Of a stretch of DNA of 64,000 bases, positions 17,441 through 26,338 are shown piece after piece. Both the position numbers and the translations under genes were made by a program. The stretch's first letter is position 1; every line of letters starts with the position of its first letter. The notes beneath the pieces were generated by a model that was not told where the DNA came from, searched no databases, and saw nothing but the letters and a program-made list of their open reading frames with translations. Source of the DNA: Cognatundibacterium griseum (GTDB taxonomy: Bacteria; Pseudomonadota; Gammaproteobacteria; Burkholderiales; Burkholderiaceae_D); assembly GCF_014284195.1 (NCBI RefSeq), contig NZ_JACOGC010000001.1:372001-436000 (forward strand), in the 5' to 3' direction.

Positions 17441-20095
17441 TTACTGATGGGCTCTGCGTATGGACTCCAGATGGCGTAAGAATATCGCCGGGTCTTCACT
17501 GATCAATGTTCCGGGGCCGTCGTGCATCGGGTTTTTACGCGGCACCAGATTGCGTGTGACGGCCGTCGGCACCACGGCACCGGATTCGGCACCCTGATAG
17601 CTGCGCGTAAATGCCAGCACCAGATTGTCCCAGTCGTTATAGTCCTTCAGCACGCCGAGCGTCGCGGTGCTGTCCGGCTTGTGGATATTGTAGGCAAACG
17701 TGCCGCTGGTCTGGCTGTTGCTGTTATCCCAGTCGGCATAAGCGCCTGCCACTGCACCACGGCCAATATTCTTGGACTCATCCAGATTGTTTTCATCCAG
17801 ATCGATGCTGGAACCATTGGAGTAATCCATGATGAAGCTGGTTCCGCAAGGCGAGTTATCGATATTGCAGATATTGATGCCGCTGGCCTTGGTGTAGGTG
17901 CTGTTGTTCAGATAGAACCGGTTGGCTGCCTGGGGACCGCTCGGGTTGGCGCTCAGCCCCGGGAAGCTGTAGGTATAGTTCATGATGCTGTAGTAATTCG
18001 GCTTGTAATTGTTCGCTTCAAATCCGCCATGGTTCAGACCGAGATTGTGCCCGAGCTCATGCATGATCGTGGCAGCTTGCCCATTCACCGTGTAATTGAT
18101 GTTGGTGGCAGACGTGACTTTGAAACCGCAGTTGCCCATGGTGATGATGAAATCATTGCCGTTCAGCTCACCCAGCCCGCTGGAGCCGCAGCTGCCATCG
18201 GTTTTTTGCGAACTGCCCATAACCGCGTAATGGAAGATCAGTTTGCGCCGCACATCCATATTATCGCGTTTGAAGTCGTACAGATTGGCGCAGCCGGTTG
18301 GCACGGTATTCGTGCTTTCCATCGCCAGGCAGGAGGCGTAGGCGAGCATTTTCCCACCGCCCAGATTGAAGGCTGCCGTATTGATGGTCGGCGAATACAG
18401 CGTGCCGGCATCCACATGGACGGCAATCTTTTTATTACCGTTGGTAAAGGTGTGATTGGCGAAAGTATCGACCAGTTTCTGTACCGCTTCCTGGCGCAGG
18501 ATAATGCCGGGGTCGGTGCTGCTCATGCTGTCGATCTGGATAAACAGGTCACGCTGACCGGGGCGCGCACCGAGCGAGTAGAGATCAAGACCGGCAAAGG
18601 TTTTTCCGCTCACCTTGGCGCTGTCGGGAATGCCGTCGCCGTCAGAGTCGAGCACGCCGACGCCGACGTCATTCGGTCCGCCCGGGGTGGAGAAATTCAC
18701 GGATGACCAGTCGCTGCCGGTGAAATTGTTCACCATGCCAGAGGACGCGAGCCGGACGATGGAGTAGCCGTAATTGGCCGTATTCGGTAATGCCGGCGCA
18801 TTCGCGCCGCTCCAGGCGCTGGCAGTCGTCGGTGCGCTTGCAGAGTTGCCGAAGCGCACGAAATCAGCTGTCACACCGCCTTTGACCAGTTCGATATTAC
18901 CGGAGGCTCCCCAGAATGGGATGCTGCTGCCATTGCTGACGTAGACCATTTGTGCGTTATTGGTCAGATTGGCCTTAGTTTTGCTGGCGATGACCAGATA
19001 GCCTTTCGGCGGAATCGTGACCGATGGCAGGGTGAAGCTGGCTGGTGCGTAATAGTAGGATGTGCCGCCGTCGAAGTGACTGCTGTTGAGCGTGTAATCG
19101 GACAGGTTGATGCTGATCGTGGCATTCGGGTTGTACACCTCAAACCAGACAGCGCTGTTGGTGTAATAAGCCGATGCAACTTCCGAAATCATCAGTGGTT
19201 TTGCTGTTTCAGCCGTAACCGGATCGTTGTTGAAGATAAAACGCTGCAGATTGACTTTGCTGCCATTCGGCAGGGTCATTACACCGGTATTATTGCTGGT
19301 CATCTCAAAGCTCATGACCCCGGCACTGGTACCAGACAGGGTGGCGCTCTGGTACGCGCCGTACATAGTCTGGCCGCTGGTATAACTCAGCAGGGAACCG
19401 CTGATCCGGCTTGGAGTCAGCAGATTGGCAGCGCTGGCATACCAGGTAGGCTGGCCATTGCCCGAATACATAAAGGCAGCGATGAATGCCTGCGCACCTT
19501 GCGCCTCGATGAAGTAACCGCGGCCCCCTTCCGCCGGATTCCACCACCAGCCGCTCTGGAACGCATCGGTAGATGGTGCAAAAGCGGTCGGGGTGGAGAT
19601 CGGGAAGGCATCCAGAGAAATCGTGATGCTGGCGCTGGAATTGACATCCTTGATCTGCAGCGTGCCTTTGGTGGCGGAGCTGAAGGCGGCGGTAATCGTC
19701 GCATATTTGGAGGAAGTCGCGGACTGATAGCTGCCCAGCAAGGTCTGGCCACCGGTGTAACGCAGCAGATCACCCTGGTAACTGCCGTCTGCCTGCACAT
19801 TCATGGTGGTGGCATACCAGGTGGATTCACCGGTGGTTTCATACATAAAACCTGCAAGGAAAATCTGGCTGCCCTGGCGTTCGATAGCGAAGCCTCTGCC
19901 GCTTTCTGCGGCATTCCAGAACCATCCGGTTCTCGGTGCGACATAGAGTGAGGAAGTGCCGGCTGCGGCTAGTGTAGCTCCCGCAGCCTGGTTACTGTTG
20001 GCGGTGCTTGCAGTATCTGAACTGCCGCCGCAGGCGGCGAGCAGCGTCAGCAGCAGGCTGGAAAACAGGAGTTTAAGCAAATAGCTACGCATCAT
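17441..20095 (-). CDS. Large zinc-metalloprotease lipoprotein with tandem N-terminal repeats and lamin-tail domain
   Basis: 884 residues from the chosen start. A signal peptide ends in the lipobox LLAACGGSS. Two homologous units of about 115 residues follow (GWFWNAAESGRGFAIERQG and GWWWNPAEGGRGYFIEAQG, each with a TWYA and a GSYQSAT/GAYQSAT block). Next is a lamin-tail-like domain (LMISEVASAYY to FVRFGNS). The C-terminal part has a zincin site HELGHNLGLNHGG near residue 678, with a Met-turn candidate SIMNYTYSF. It is probably an outer-membrane or secreted protease. Start 20146 is also in frame, but would put 17 extra residues before the signal; neither has a clear Shine-Dalgarno. Confidence 0.78.
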   Translation of the reverse strand: MMRSYLLKLLFSSLLLTLLAACGGSSDTASTANSNQAAGATLAAAGTSSLYVAPRTGWFWNAAESGRGFAIERQGSQIFLAGFMYETTGESTWYATTMNVQADGSYQGDLLRYTGGQTLLGSYQSATSSKYATITAAFSSATKGTLQIKDVNSSASITISLDAFPISTPTAFAPSTDAFQSGWWWNPAEGGRGYFIEAQGAQAFIAAFMYSGNGQPTWYASAANLLTPSRISGSLLSYTSGQTMYGAYQSATLSGTSAGVMSFEMTSNNTGVMTLPNGSKVNLQRFIFNNDPVTAETAKPLMISEVASAYYTNSAVWFEVYNPNATISINLSDYTLNSSHFDGGTSYYYAPASFTLPSVTIPPKGYLVIASKTKANLTNNAQMVYVSNGSSIPFWGASGNIELVKGGVTADFVRFGNSASAPTTASAWSGANAPALPNTANYGYSIVRLASSGMVNNFTGSDWSSVNFSTPGGPNDVGVGVLDSDGDGIPDSAKVSGKTFAGLDLYSLGARPGQRDLFIQIDSMSSTDPGIILRQEAVQKLVDTFANHTFTNGNKKIAVHVDAGTLYSPTINTAAFNLGGGKMLAYASCLAMESTNTVPTGCANLYDFKRDNMDVRRKLIFHYAVMGSSQKTDGSCGSSGLGELNGNDFIITMGNCGFKVTSATNINYTVNGQAATIMHELGHNLGLNHGGFEANNYKPNYYSIMNYTYSFPGLSANPSGPQAANRFYLNNSTYTKASGINICNIDNSPCGTSFIMDYSNGSSIDLDENNLDESKNIGRGAVAGAYADWDNSNSQTSGTFAYNIHKPDSTATLGVLKDYNDWDNLVLAFTRSYQGAESGAVVPTAVTRNLVPRKNPMHDGPGTLISEDPAIFLRHLESIRRAHQ

Positions 20096-20556
20096 GATTT
20101 TGGGTGAAAAATTATCCAGATTTAAAAAAGGAAACAAGCGGTTCATCGTAAAGACTATAAGTGAAATCTCAGAATATGAAATTATTATCGGACAATTCTT
20201 TGGTGTAATTGTCAGCGTATCAGATCCATAGCCATAGTCAGGATGATTTACCGTATAAAAAATTGTTTCAAAGCTATCACTATTTTAACCGTTAATTTAT
20301 CTTTTTATTAATCTTGTGCTGATTTTTTAACATGACCCTGCGATTGACGCGCAACGCGTGCCGGGGAGGCAACCGGCTGTGCGGACAGGCGGTACTTGTC
20401 TTCAGGGGAACGAAGATGTCATCTGCTGGTCATGTCATGCGGCGAAGATGCCGGTCAGCTCCATGAGTTCAGTCGGCCGATCAGCATTTGCCCGATACCC
20501 TGTACCGGAGCATGCTGCGGTTTTCTATTGTCATTTCTTCAGATCAGGAAATTTTT
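20096..20556. other. Divergent intergenic region between the metalloprotease and the phosphodiesterase lipoprotein
   Basis: 461 bases without a supported gene (less if the protease starts at 20146). It is AT-rich up to about 20335. It contains inverted repeat GACAATT/AATTGTC at 20191-20213 and TAACCGTTAAT at 20286-20296, both also represented upstream of the DUF5666 gene. Promoters for both flanking genes should lie here. Confidence 0.5.
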
Positions 20557-21837
20557 ATGTTTTGGGTGATTCGCCGGTTGTTGCCGGTGTTGTTGTTACT
20601 GCTGAATGCCGCGTGCGTTCAGCAGCCGCTGTCTTCCGCGGGGCAGCCGGGTTCGCCGGCGTCGCAGCCAATGTTGGCGGAACACCGGCCGCCGGTGATT
20701 CTGATTTCCATTGACGGTTTCAGGCCGGATTATCTGCAACGTCATGTCACGCCGCAGCTCAATGCGCTTGCAGCGCAGGGTGCTCGGGCTGCTTTCATGC
20801 GTCCTTCTTTTCCGTCGATCACTTTTCCTAACCATTACACACTGGTTACCGGGCTGCGTCCCGATCATCACGGGCTGGTCGGCAACACCATGGCCGACTC
20901 CGCCATTCCCGGTGTGCGCTTTACTCTTGGTAACCGTGATGCGGTGACTGACCGCCGCTGGTGGGATCAGGCTGAGCCGGTCTGGGTGACTGCTGAGAAG
21001 CAGGGCGTGCGGACGGCAACCATGTTCTGGCCGGGATCGGAGGCGGACATCCACGGTGTCCGCCCGTCGGAGTGGCGGGTATTTGACGGCAAAGTGCCGC
21101 CTGCAGCGCGGGTCGATACGGTATTGCAATGGCTGGACCGGCCTGCCGGAAAGCGGCCGGATTTTCTGACCCTGTATTTTGACGATGTGGACCATGCCGG
21201 TCACGAATTTGGCCCGGATGCGGCGCAGACCACCGAGGCCGTGGCTGCCGTCGATCAGGCGGTCGGTCGCCTGGTCAGCGGTCTGCAGGCGCGCCGTATT
21301 GCCGCCAATCTGGTCATCGTGTCTGATCATGGCATGGCCGCCACCAGCGAACAGCGCGTGATTTACCTGGATAAAATCCTGCCGCCCGACAGTATCCAAG
21401 TGCTTACTGTCGGTGCCTATGCCGGTCTGGAACCTGCGGCCGGACAGCAGGCCATCGTTCAAAACAGTTTGCTGCAACCGCATCCGCACATGACATGCTG
21501 GGAGAAGCAGCATATTCCGGCGCGCTATGCCTATGGCAGCAATGCCCGGGTACCGGCGATAATCTGTCTGGCGGAAAGCGGCTGGCTGATCCTGGCGGAT
21601 GACAAGATGAAATTTTCCAGAAATGGCGGTACACATGGCTATGATCCTGACACGCCGGAGATGGCGGCGCTGTTCATTGCCAATGGACCGGCATTTCAGG
21701 CCGGTGTCGTACTGCCAGCCATCGACAATGTCGATGTATATCCTTTGCTGATGCGGCTGACAGGGATACCCGCACTGCCATCGGATGGCGATATCAGGGC
21801 GACTGCGGCGGCGCTGCGACCATTGCCGCAGCACTGA
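20557..21837 (+). CDS. Ectonucleotide pyrophosphatase/phosphodiesterase-like lipoprotein
   Basis: 426 residues of the alkaline phosphatase superfamily. The signal peptide ends in lipobox LNAACVQQ. Motifs follow the NPP pattern: ISIDGFRPDYL (first metal Asp), SFPSITFPNHYTLVTGL (nucleophile Thr), YFDDVDHAGHEFGP (Asp and His ligands), VIVSDHGM (Asp-His) and GGTHGYDPDTPEMAALF (last His). It would cleave nucleotide or other phosphodiesters in the periplasm. Start 20557 has CAGGA upstream and gives a proper signal peptide. Confidence 0.87.
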   Translation: MFWVIRRLLPVLLLLLNAACVQQPLSSAGQPGSPASQPMLAEHRPPVILISIDGFRPDYLQRHVTPQLNALAAQGARAAFMRPSFPSITFPNHYTLVTGLRPDHHGLVGNTMADSAIPGVRFTLGNRDAVTDRRWWDQAEPVWVTAEKQGVRTATMFWPGSEADIHGVRPSEWRVFDGKVPPAARVDTVLQWLDRPAGKRPDFLTLYFDDVDHAGHEFGPDAAQTTEAVAAVDQAVGRLVSGLQARRIAANLVIVSDHGMAATSEQRVIYLDKILPPDSIQVLTVGAYAGLEPAAGQQAIVQNSLLQPHPHMTCWEKQHIPARYAYGSNARVPAIICLAESGWLILADDKMKFSRNGGTHGYDPDTPEMAALFIANGPAFQAGVVLPAIDNVDVYPLLMRLTGIPALPSDGDIRATAAALRPLPQH

Positions 21838-21927
21838 CGGTGACAGAAACAGCAGGCAGATTTTGGATGCCGCTTTCTAGTCCTTTGCGGCACAATGGTT
21901 GCCCCACTGATCTGAAGCGATCCTCCG

Positions 21928-22983
21928 ATGCGTGCTGCCTTCCAGAATTCACCTGCTCATCTGTCTGCCGGTACGCCGGTCAACGCACCATTGCCGCCGG
22001 CCCCCGCCACTTTGCTGGATGAGGCCGGACTGCCGCATTTCGGACAGTTTGCCGGCAGCATTGCCAGTCTTGACTGGTCCGGTCTGGCGCAGCCATATCG
22101 CCGCTCCGCCTGGTGGCAGCGCCTGCATCACAAACGCTGGCAATATGTGGCGCTGGCCACAGAGCAGATATTCTGCGGCGTCGCGATCGTGGATGTCGGC
22201 TGGACCAATACCGCTTTTGCCTATGTGTTTGACCGTCAGCAGCGGCGGCTGCTGGGCAGTTTTTCACAGGATGGACTGCCGGGGCTGACGGCGCACCTGA
22301 ATCATTGCCCGGCTGACGGTGCGGCCAGTCGTTTCCGGTTGTTAGGAAACAGCATCCGCTTCTGGCATGACGCGCAGCAACAGTGTTATCAGCTGATTGT
22401 GGATGCCGGCGGCTGCCAGATTCAGGCGCAGCTGCTGCCTGCCACGGCTGCACCCAGTCTGCTGGCGATCGGTACCGTGGCAGACAGCGTGCACGCCACC
22501 TGCAAATCTGCCGGAATGCCGCTGCGCGGTGAAGTCCGCGTTGGCCAGCACAGTTTTAGTCTGGATCAGGGCTGCGGCAGCTACGATTACAGTAATGGTT
22601 TTCTGGAGCGTGAAACTTCCTGGCGTTGGGCTTCTGCGCATGATGCAGCAATCGGTTTTAATCTGCAGTCAGGCTATTTTGGCGATCAGGAAAATGCGCT
22701 GTGGCTGGATGGGCAGCTGATTCCGCTGGCGCGGGCTGATTTTGATTACGATGCCGGTCAGCCAATGCGTCCCTGGCATATCACCACCGCCGACGGCTTG
22801 CTGGATTTACATTTTCATCCGGAAGGCATGCGCGCCGAAAATAAAAATCTCCTGATTGCCGCCAGCCGCTATGTGCAGCCGATCGGCACCTTTGAGGGCT
22901 GGGTCCGCGCCAGTCCGGAAGCGGCACCGCGCCGCATCAGCCAACTGGCCGGTGTCACGGAAGACCATTTTTCGCGCTGGTAA
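21928..22983 (+). CDS. DUF2804 family protein
   Basis: 351 residues. It matches DUF2804 by pattern: AWWQRLHHKRWQY, VDVGWTNTAFAYVFD, WRWASA and a C-terminal FHPEGMRAENKNL with GTFEGWV. The fold is probably related to beta-rich lipocalin-like domains, but function is unknown. No signal peptide is visible. It starts 90 bases after the phosphodiesterase gene on the same strand and could be in its transcript. Confidence 0.75.
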   Translation: MRAAFQNSPAHLSAGTPVNAPLPPAPATLLDEAGLPHFGQFAGSIASLDWSGLAQPYRRSAWWQRLHHKRWQYVALATEQIFCGVAIVDVGWTNTAFAYVFDRQQRRLLGSFSQDGLPGLTAHLNHCPADGAASRFRLLGNSIRFWHDAQQQCYQLIVDAGGCQIQAQLLPATAAPSLLAIGTVADSVHATCKSAGMPLRGEVRVGQHSFSLDQGCGSYDYSNGFLERETSWRWASAHDAAIGFNLQSGYFGDQENALWLDGQLIPLARADFDYDAGQPMRPWHITTADGLLDLHFHPEGMRAENKNLLIAASRYVQPIGTFEGWVRASPEAAPRRISQLAGVTEDHFSRW

Positions 22984-23147
22984 GTGGTCATCGGTATCCG
23001 CCGTTCGCAATTACGGTGATGCAGACCTGATCCAGATCAGGAAAAATATCGCACAGGCAGCCAATCTGCAGCAGGTTTGATCTGGTCGGTGTCGGCGCTT
23101 TGCGCGTCATGCTACAAGACAGTTTTTTCTCTGTCCGGTGCATCATC

Positions 23148-24293
23148 ATGCTGACATTGCAACTGAATGAATTTTCCCTTGAAGACTTTCTGGCAAATTA
23201 CTGGCAGCAAAAGCCGGTGCTGATCCGGCAGGGTTTTCCCGGCTGGCAGGATCTGATCAGTCCGGATGAGCTGGCCGGACTGGCGTGTGAACCCCAGATT
23301 GAGTCGCGTCTGATCTGCCAGAGAGCCGGGCAATGGCAGGCGCAGAACGGACCGTTTGAGCAATACGCTCATCTGGGCGAACGTGACTGGACGCTGGTGG
23401 TGCAGGCGGTCGACCACTGGTCGCCGGAAGTGGCGGCGCTGGTGCAGGCGTTTGCGTTTATTCCGCAATGGCGTTTTGACGATGTGATGATCAGTTATGC
23501 CGTTCCCGGCGGCGGCGTCGGTCCGCACATTGATCTGTACGATGTGTTTATCTGCCAGGGTTCGGGCAGGCGGCGCTGGCGGGTCGGTGAACGCGGTCCG
23601 CACCGGCAGTTTGTCGCGCATGCCTGTCTGCTGCATACCGATCCGTTTGAGCCGGTGATCGATGCCGAACTGACAGCGGGCGATATTTTGTATATCCCGC
23701 CCGGTTTTCCGCATGATGGTGTGACGCTGGAGCATTCCATGAGCTTTTCGGTCGGCTTTCGCAGTAAGTCCGCCCGCGATATGGTCAGCGGACTGGCGGA
23801 TTACCTGATTGATCATGAACTGGGTACCGGGCTGATCCACGATCCGGGGCGCCCGCGTCAGCCGCATCCGGGACAGATCAATGCCAGCGATTTTGGACTG
23901 ATCCGGCAGCAGATGCAGGCAGTTCTGAGTGATGCTGCGCTGATGGCGGACTTTACCGGCACCATGCTGTCGGTCACTAAATGCGAACTGGATCTGCAGG
24001 CGCTGGAATGGCCCTTAAACAGCGCGGAATTGTTGTCCCGCCTGCAGCAGGCGGCGCTGGTGCGCACCGGCGGCCTGCGTTGCCTGTACCTGCAGGAAAA
24101 TATTGCGCAGGGCATCTGTTATATCGACGGTGAAAAATACGTTTTCTCAGCCGGATGTGTTCCTGCACTGATGAATCTGTGCGACCAGAACCGGATTGAC
24201 GCTGTCCTGCTGGGTGAGGCGTTACAGGACATGGACTTTGTGGAAGCGCTGCTGGGCTGGGTGAATCAGGGGTATTGGTATTTTGATGAGTAG
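23148..24293 (+). CDS. roxA: JmjC-type ribosomal oxygenase (RoxA/YcfD family)
   Basis: 381 residues, close to E. coli YcfD. The cupin domain has the Fe(II) HxD motif in GGGVGPHIDLYDVFICQG and further conserved blocks GSGRRRWRVGE and LYIPPGFPHDGVTLEHSMSFSVGFR. Family members use 2-oxoglutarate and O2 to hydroxylate an arginine of ribosomal protein L16. Start 23148 gives MLTLQLNEFSLEDFLANYWQ, the expected N-terminus. It ends at a shared bidirectional terminator. Confidence 0.87.
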   Translation: MLTLQLNEFSLEDFLANYWQQKPVLIRQGFPGWQDLISPDELAGLACEPQIESRLICQRAGQWQAQNGPFEQYAHLGERDWTLVVQAVDHWSPEVAALVQAFAFIPQWRFDDVMISYAVPGGGVGPHIDLYDVFICQGSGRRRWRVGERGPHRQFVAHACLLHTDPFEPVIDAELTAGDILYIPPGFPHDGVTLEHSMSFSVGFRSKSARDMVSGLADYLIDHELGTGLIHDPGRPRQPHPGQINASDFGLIRQQMQAVLSDAALMADFTGTMLSVTKCELDLQALEWPLNSAELLSRLQQAALVRTGGLRCLYLQENIAQGICYIDGEKYVFSAGCVPALMNLCDQNRIDAVLLGEALQDMDFVEALLGWVNQGYWYFDE

Positions 24294-24366
24294 ATCGATA
24301 GCAAGGTGATGCGCCCATTAATGCGCTGACCGGTGGCCAGCCAGTCAATAAAGCGGGAACAGACGT

Positions 24367-24397
24367 AAAAAACGCTGCCGGGCAGGGCAGCGTTTTT
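24367..24397. terminator. Bidirectional terminator between roxA and the nitronate monooxygenase gene
   Basis: Stem AACGCTGCC at 24371-24379 pairs with GGCAGCGTT at 24386-24394, flanked by an A-run on the left and a T-run on the right, so it can serve both convergent genes. Confidence 0.85.
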
Positions 24398-24425
24398 GTT
24401 GATCGACATGGTCATTTCTGCCGGG

Positions 24426-25679
24426 TCAGCTTGCCTGCTCTGGCAGGGCGATCTGGTTGTCCGTGCTGAACTGGTAATCATGGAACACGTGTTCGGCGGT
24501 CAGAATCTGGTAGCTGCCGTCGGCCAGCTTGCGGGTCGTGTCTTTCAGACGATAAGTGGTCTGACCGCAGGTCCAGCAGTTGAAGTTACGCATGTGGGTG
24601 CAGAGACAGGTTTTGTCCATGACCGAGATTTTCTTGGCATCCGGATGCAGCGCCACTTCGCGGTTATACGAGGTGATGTAGGCGCAGTTGCCGTTGCCAT
24701 CCAGCAGATAGCCATAGGATTCGCAACCCGGACGGATGCCGTCGCCGATCGCCGGCGTGTTTTTCAGCATGCGCATCGGATAGCCGGTCGGGGAAATATG
24801 ATTGACTTCGATATCGTCTTCGCTGGCTTTGAAATATTCCTGTTTGACATCGTCGGGCAGGCCGCATTCTTTGGTCACTGTAAAACGGGTCGCAACCTGC
24901 ACGCCGGATGCGCCGTGTTCCAGGAAGGAAACGGCATCGCTGCCGGTGAAAATGCCGCCCGCTGCAATGAGCGGGATGTCCAGATTTTCTGCCTGCAGCC
25001 ATTGATGGATTTCTGTGATGATGGTCTGCAGATCGTATTCCGCCCAGTCGTCGCCGAAGCCGAGGTGACCGCCAGCCAGCGGGCCTTCCACCACGACATA
25101 ATCGGGCAGCCGGTCGAGTTTCGCATTTTTGCGCAGGAACAGCTGCAGCGCGCGCAAGGACGAGACAATGATGCCCAGCTTGGCTTCGCGGAAGCGCGGA
25201 TGCCCGGCCATCAGTCCGAATGAGCCGAGATGCAGGCCGGCGCTCAGGGTGATGCCATCAATGCCGGCGTCGAGCGCTGCCTCGAGACGCACTTTCAGGG
25301 TTTCCTTCGGCGCGTTCATGGTCAGCTTTTCCATGCAGTTCACGAAGATCATGCCCTTGCCCTGTTTGGCTTCCATGGTCTTGCCGACGTGCATACGGGT
25401 GGCTTCGGCCAGATGTTCAAGGTTGAATTTGATATCGGTCTTGTCGGAATTGTTGATGTTGTACTTGTAGAATCTGGTTTTTTCCTTGACGAAGCTGGTA
25501 TCGAAACGGCGGTCGGAAACATCGTGCACCATCGCATCGGAAATATGGCCGATGCCACCCAGACGTGCTGCTTCCAGTGCCAGCTCGGCAGTGGAGATAT
25601 CGACACCCATCCCACCAATCATGATAGGAACCAGTTCATCTTTGCCTAACTTCAGGCGGAAATCATCTACTCGTTTCAT
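24426..25679 (-). CDS. Nitronate monooxygenase/2-nitropropane dioxygenase family protein
   Basis: 417 residues. An FMN-binding TIM-barrel pattern is visible: MIGGMGVDISTAELALEAARLGGIG at the N-terminus, VEGPLAGGHLGFGDDW in the middle and AAGGIFTGSDAVSFLEHGASGVQVATRF. The C-terminus carries an unusual Cys-rich tail (CLCTHMRNFNCWTCG). Start 25679 has AAGGA six bases upstream; the open frame extends to 25745 without similarity. Relatives oxidise nitronates or act as FMN oxidoreductases; the natural substrate is not clear. Confidence 0.83.
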   Translation of the reverse strand: MKRVDDFRLKLGKDELVPIMIGGMGVDISTAELALEAARLGGIGHISDAMVHDVSDRRFDTSFVKEKTRFYKYNINNSDKTDIKFNLEHLAEATRMHVGKTMEAKQGKGMIFVNCMEKLTMNAPKETLKVRLEAALDAGIDGITLSAGLHLGSFGLMAGHPRFREAKLGIIVSSLRALQLFLRKNAKLDRLPDYVVVEGPLAGGHLGFGDDWAEYDLQTIITEIHQWLQAENLDIPLIAAGGIFTGSDAVSFLEHGASGVQVATRFTVTKECGLPDDVKQEYFKASEDDIEVNHISPTGYPMRMLKNTPAIGDGIRPGCESYGYLLDGNGNCAYITSYNREVALHPDAKKISVMDKTCLCTHMRNFNCWTCGQTTYRLKDTTRKLADGSYQILTAEHVFHDYQFSTDNQIALPEQAS

Positions 25680-26188
25680 TGCTATCCTTGACACATTGAT
25701 AAGGTCACACCCGCATGCCGCTGAAAATTGGAGTGAAGCCACCACTCGAATGGATGGCGCCCCAGATTGTAAGCCAGCCTCGGTTTATGCTGTAAATAAA
25801 TTTAATCGCTGTAAAACGGGTATTGCTGCATCCAAAAACCGGATTTTCCGGGCAAAAAAATGCGGGGAATCTGAATTTGGATGATGTTGCTGAAAACTGG
25901 GCGAAGAAGCATGAATAATGATGGTCGTTAGACTCCGTTGTCGGTGATAAGGTTCATCTCTGTCGCTCCGTCAGCTGCCACTGCTGCTGCCGGTCAGGTT
26001 TTCTTTCTGTGAGAAGCTTGATATCGCGCAAACCGGCCTGTGGGGATTTTGTCGCTCCTGCCTCTGCCGCCGCCTTGTGTCGGCCGGCCTGTTATCCGCG
26101 CCGCTTGTTCTGGCAGGCTTTCCCTGTTGCAGGTGGTGCCGTAGCAGGCATAACACAAGTCTTGCCGGGCGTAATTTTGCTGTTTAGC

Positions 26189-26223
26189 ATACTCCCTGGA
26201 GTATATTTAAACCCCCTTTGTTT
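26189..26223. repeat. Intergenic element, copy 1 (ATACT..AGTATA..CCCCTTGTTT type)
   Basis: 35 bases beginning with palindrome ATACTCCCTGGAGTAT, then an A/T stretch, then a C-run and TTTGTTT. The element at 43232-43266 has the same length and order with small changes. About 60 bases downstream each has a second GGGGAGTAT-type word (here as ATACTCCCC). Confidence 0.4.
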
Positions 26224-26272
26224 ATCAGGAGGACAGGACATATTTTCTACATACTCCCCTGATTTTGGTCAT

Positions 26273-26313
26273 AAAAAAACCGCACCACACACCGGTTGGT
26301 GGATGATGCGGTT
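26273..26313 (-). terminator. Terminator of the phoD gene
   Basis: Stem AACCGCA at 26278-26284 pairs with TGCGGTT at 26307-26313, with an inner CCAC/GTGG pairing. The A-run 26273-26279 gives the U-run on the minus strand. It starts 26 bases past the stop codon. Confidence 0.75.
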
Positions 26314-26338
26314 GGCTGCGCCGGCGGAAGCGAAGCAA

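Larger units (their letters stand above)
25680..26338. other. Long intergenic region between the monooxygenase start and the phoD end
   Basis: 659 bases. I find no frame with family-like sequence on either strand. It should hold the promoter of the minus-strand monooxygenase gene near 25680-25780, an intergenic element at 26189-26223 with a second ATACTCCCC at 26251-26259, and the phoD terminator at 26273-26313. The rest (about 25800-26180) shows nothing I can name. Confidence 0.5.

Noticed and set aside
17522-18706. A 394-codon plus-strand open frame
   Set aside because: Antisense to the zincin part of the metalloprotease gene, which has clear motifs.
20596-21834. A 412-codon minus-strand open frame
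   Set aside because: Antisense to the phosphodiesterase lipoprotein gene, which carries all metal-ligand motifs.
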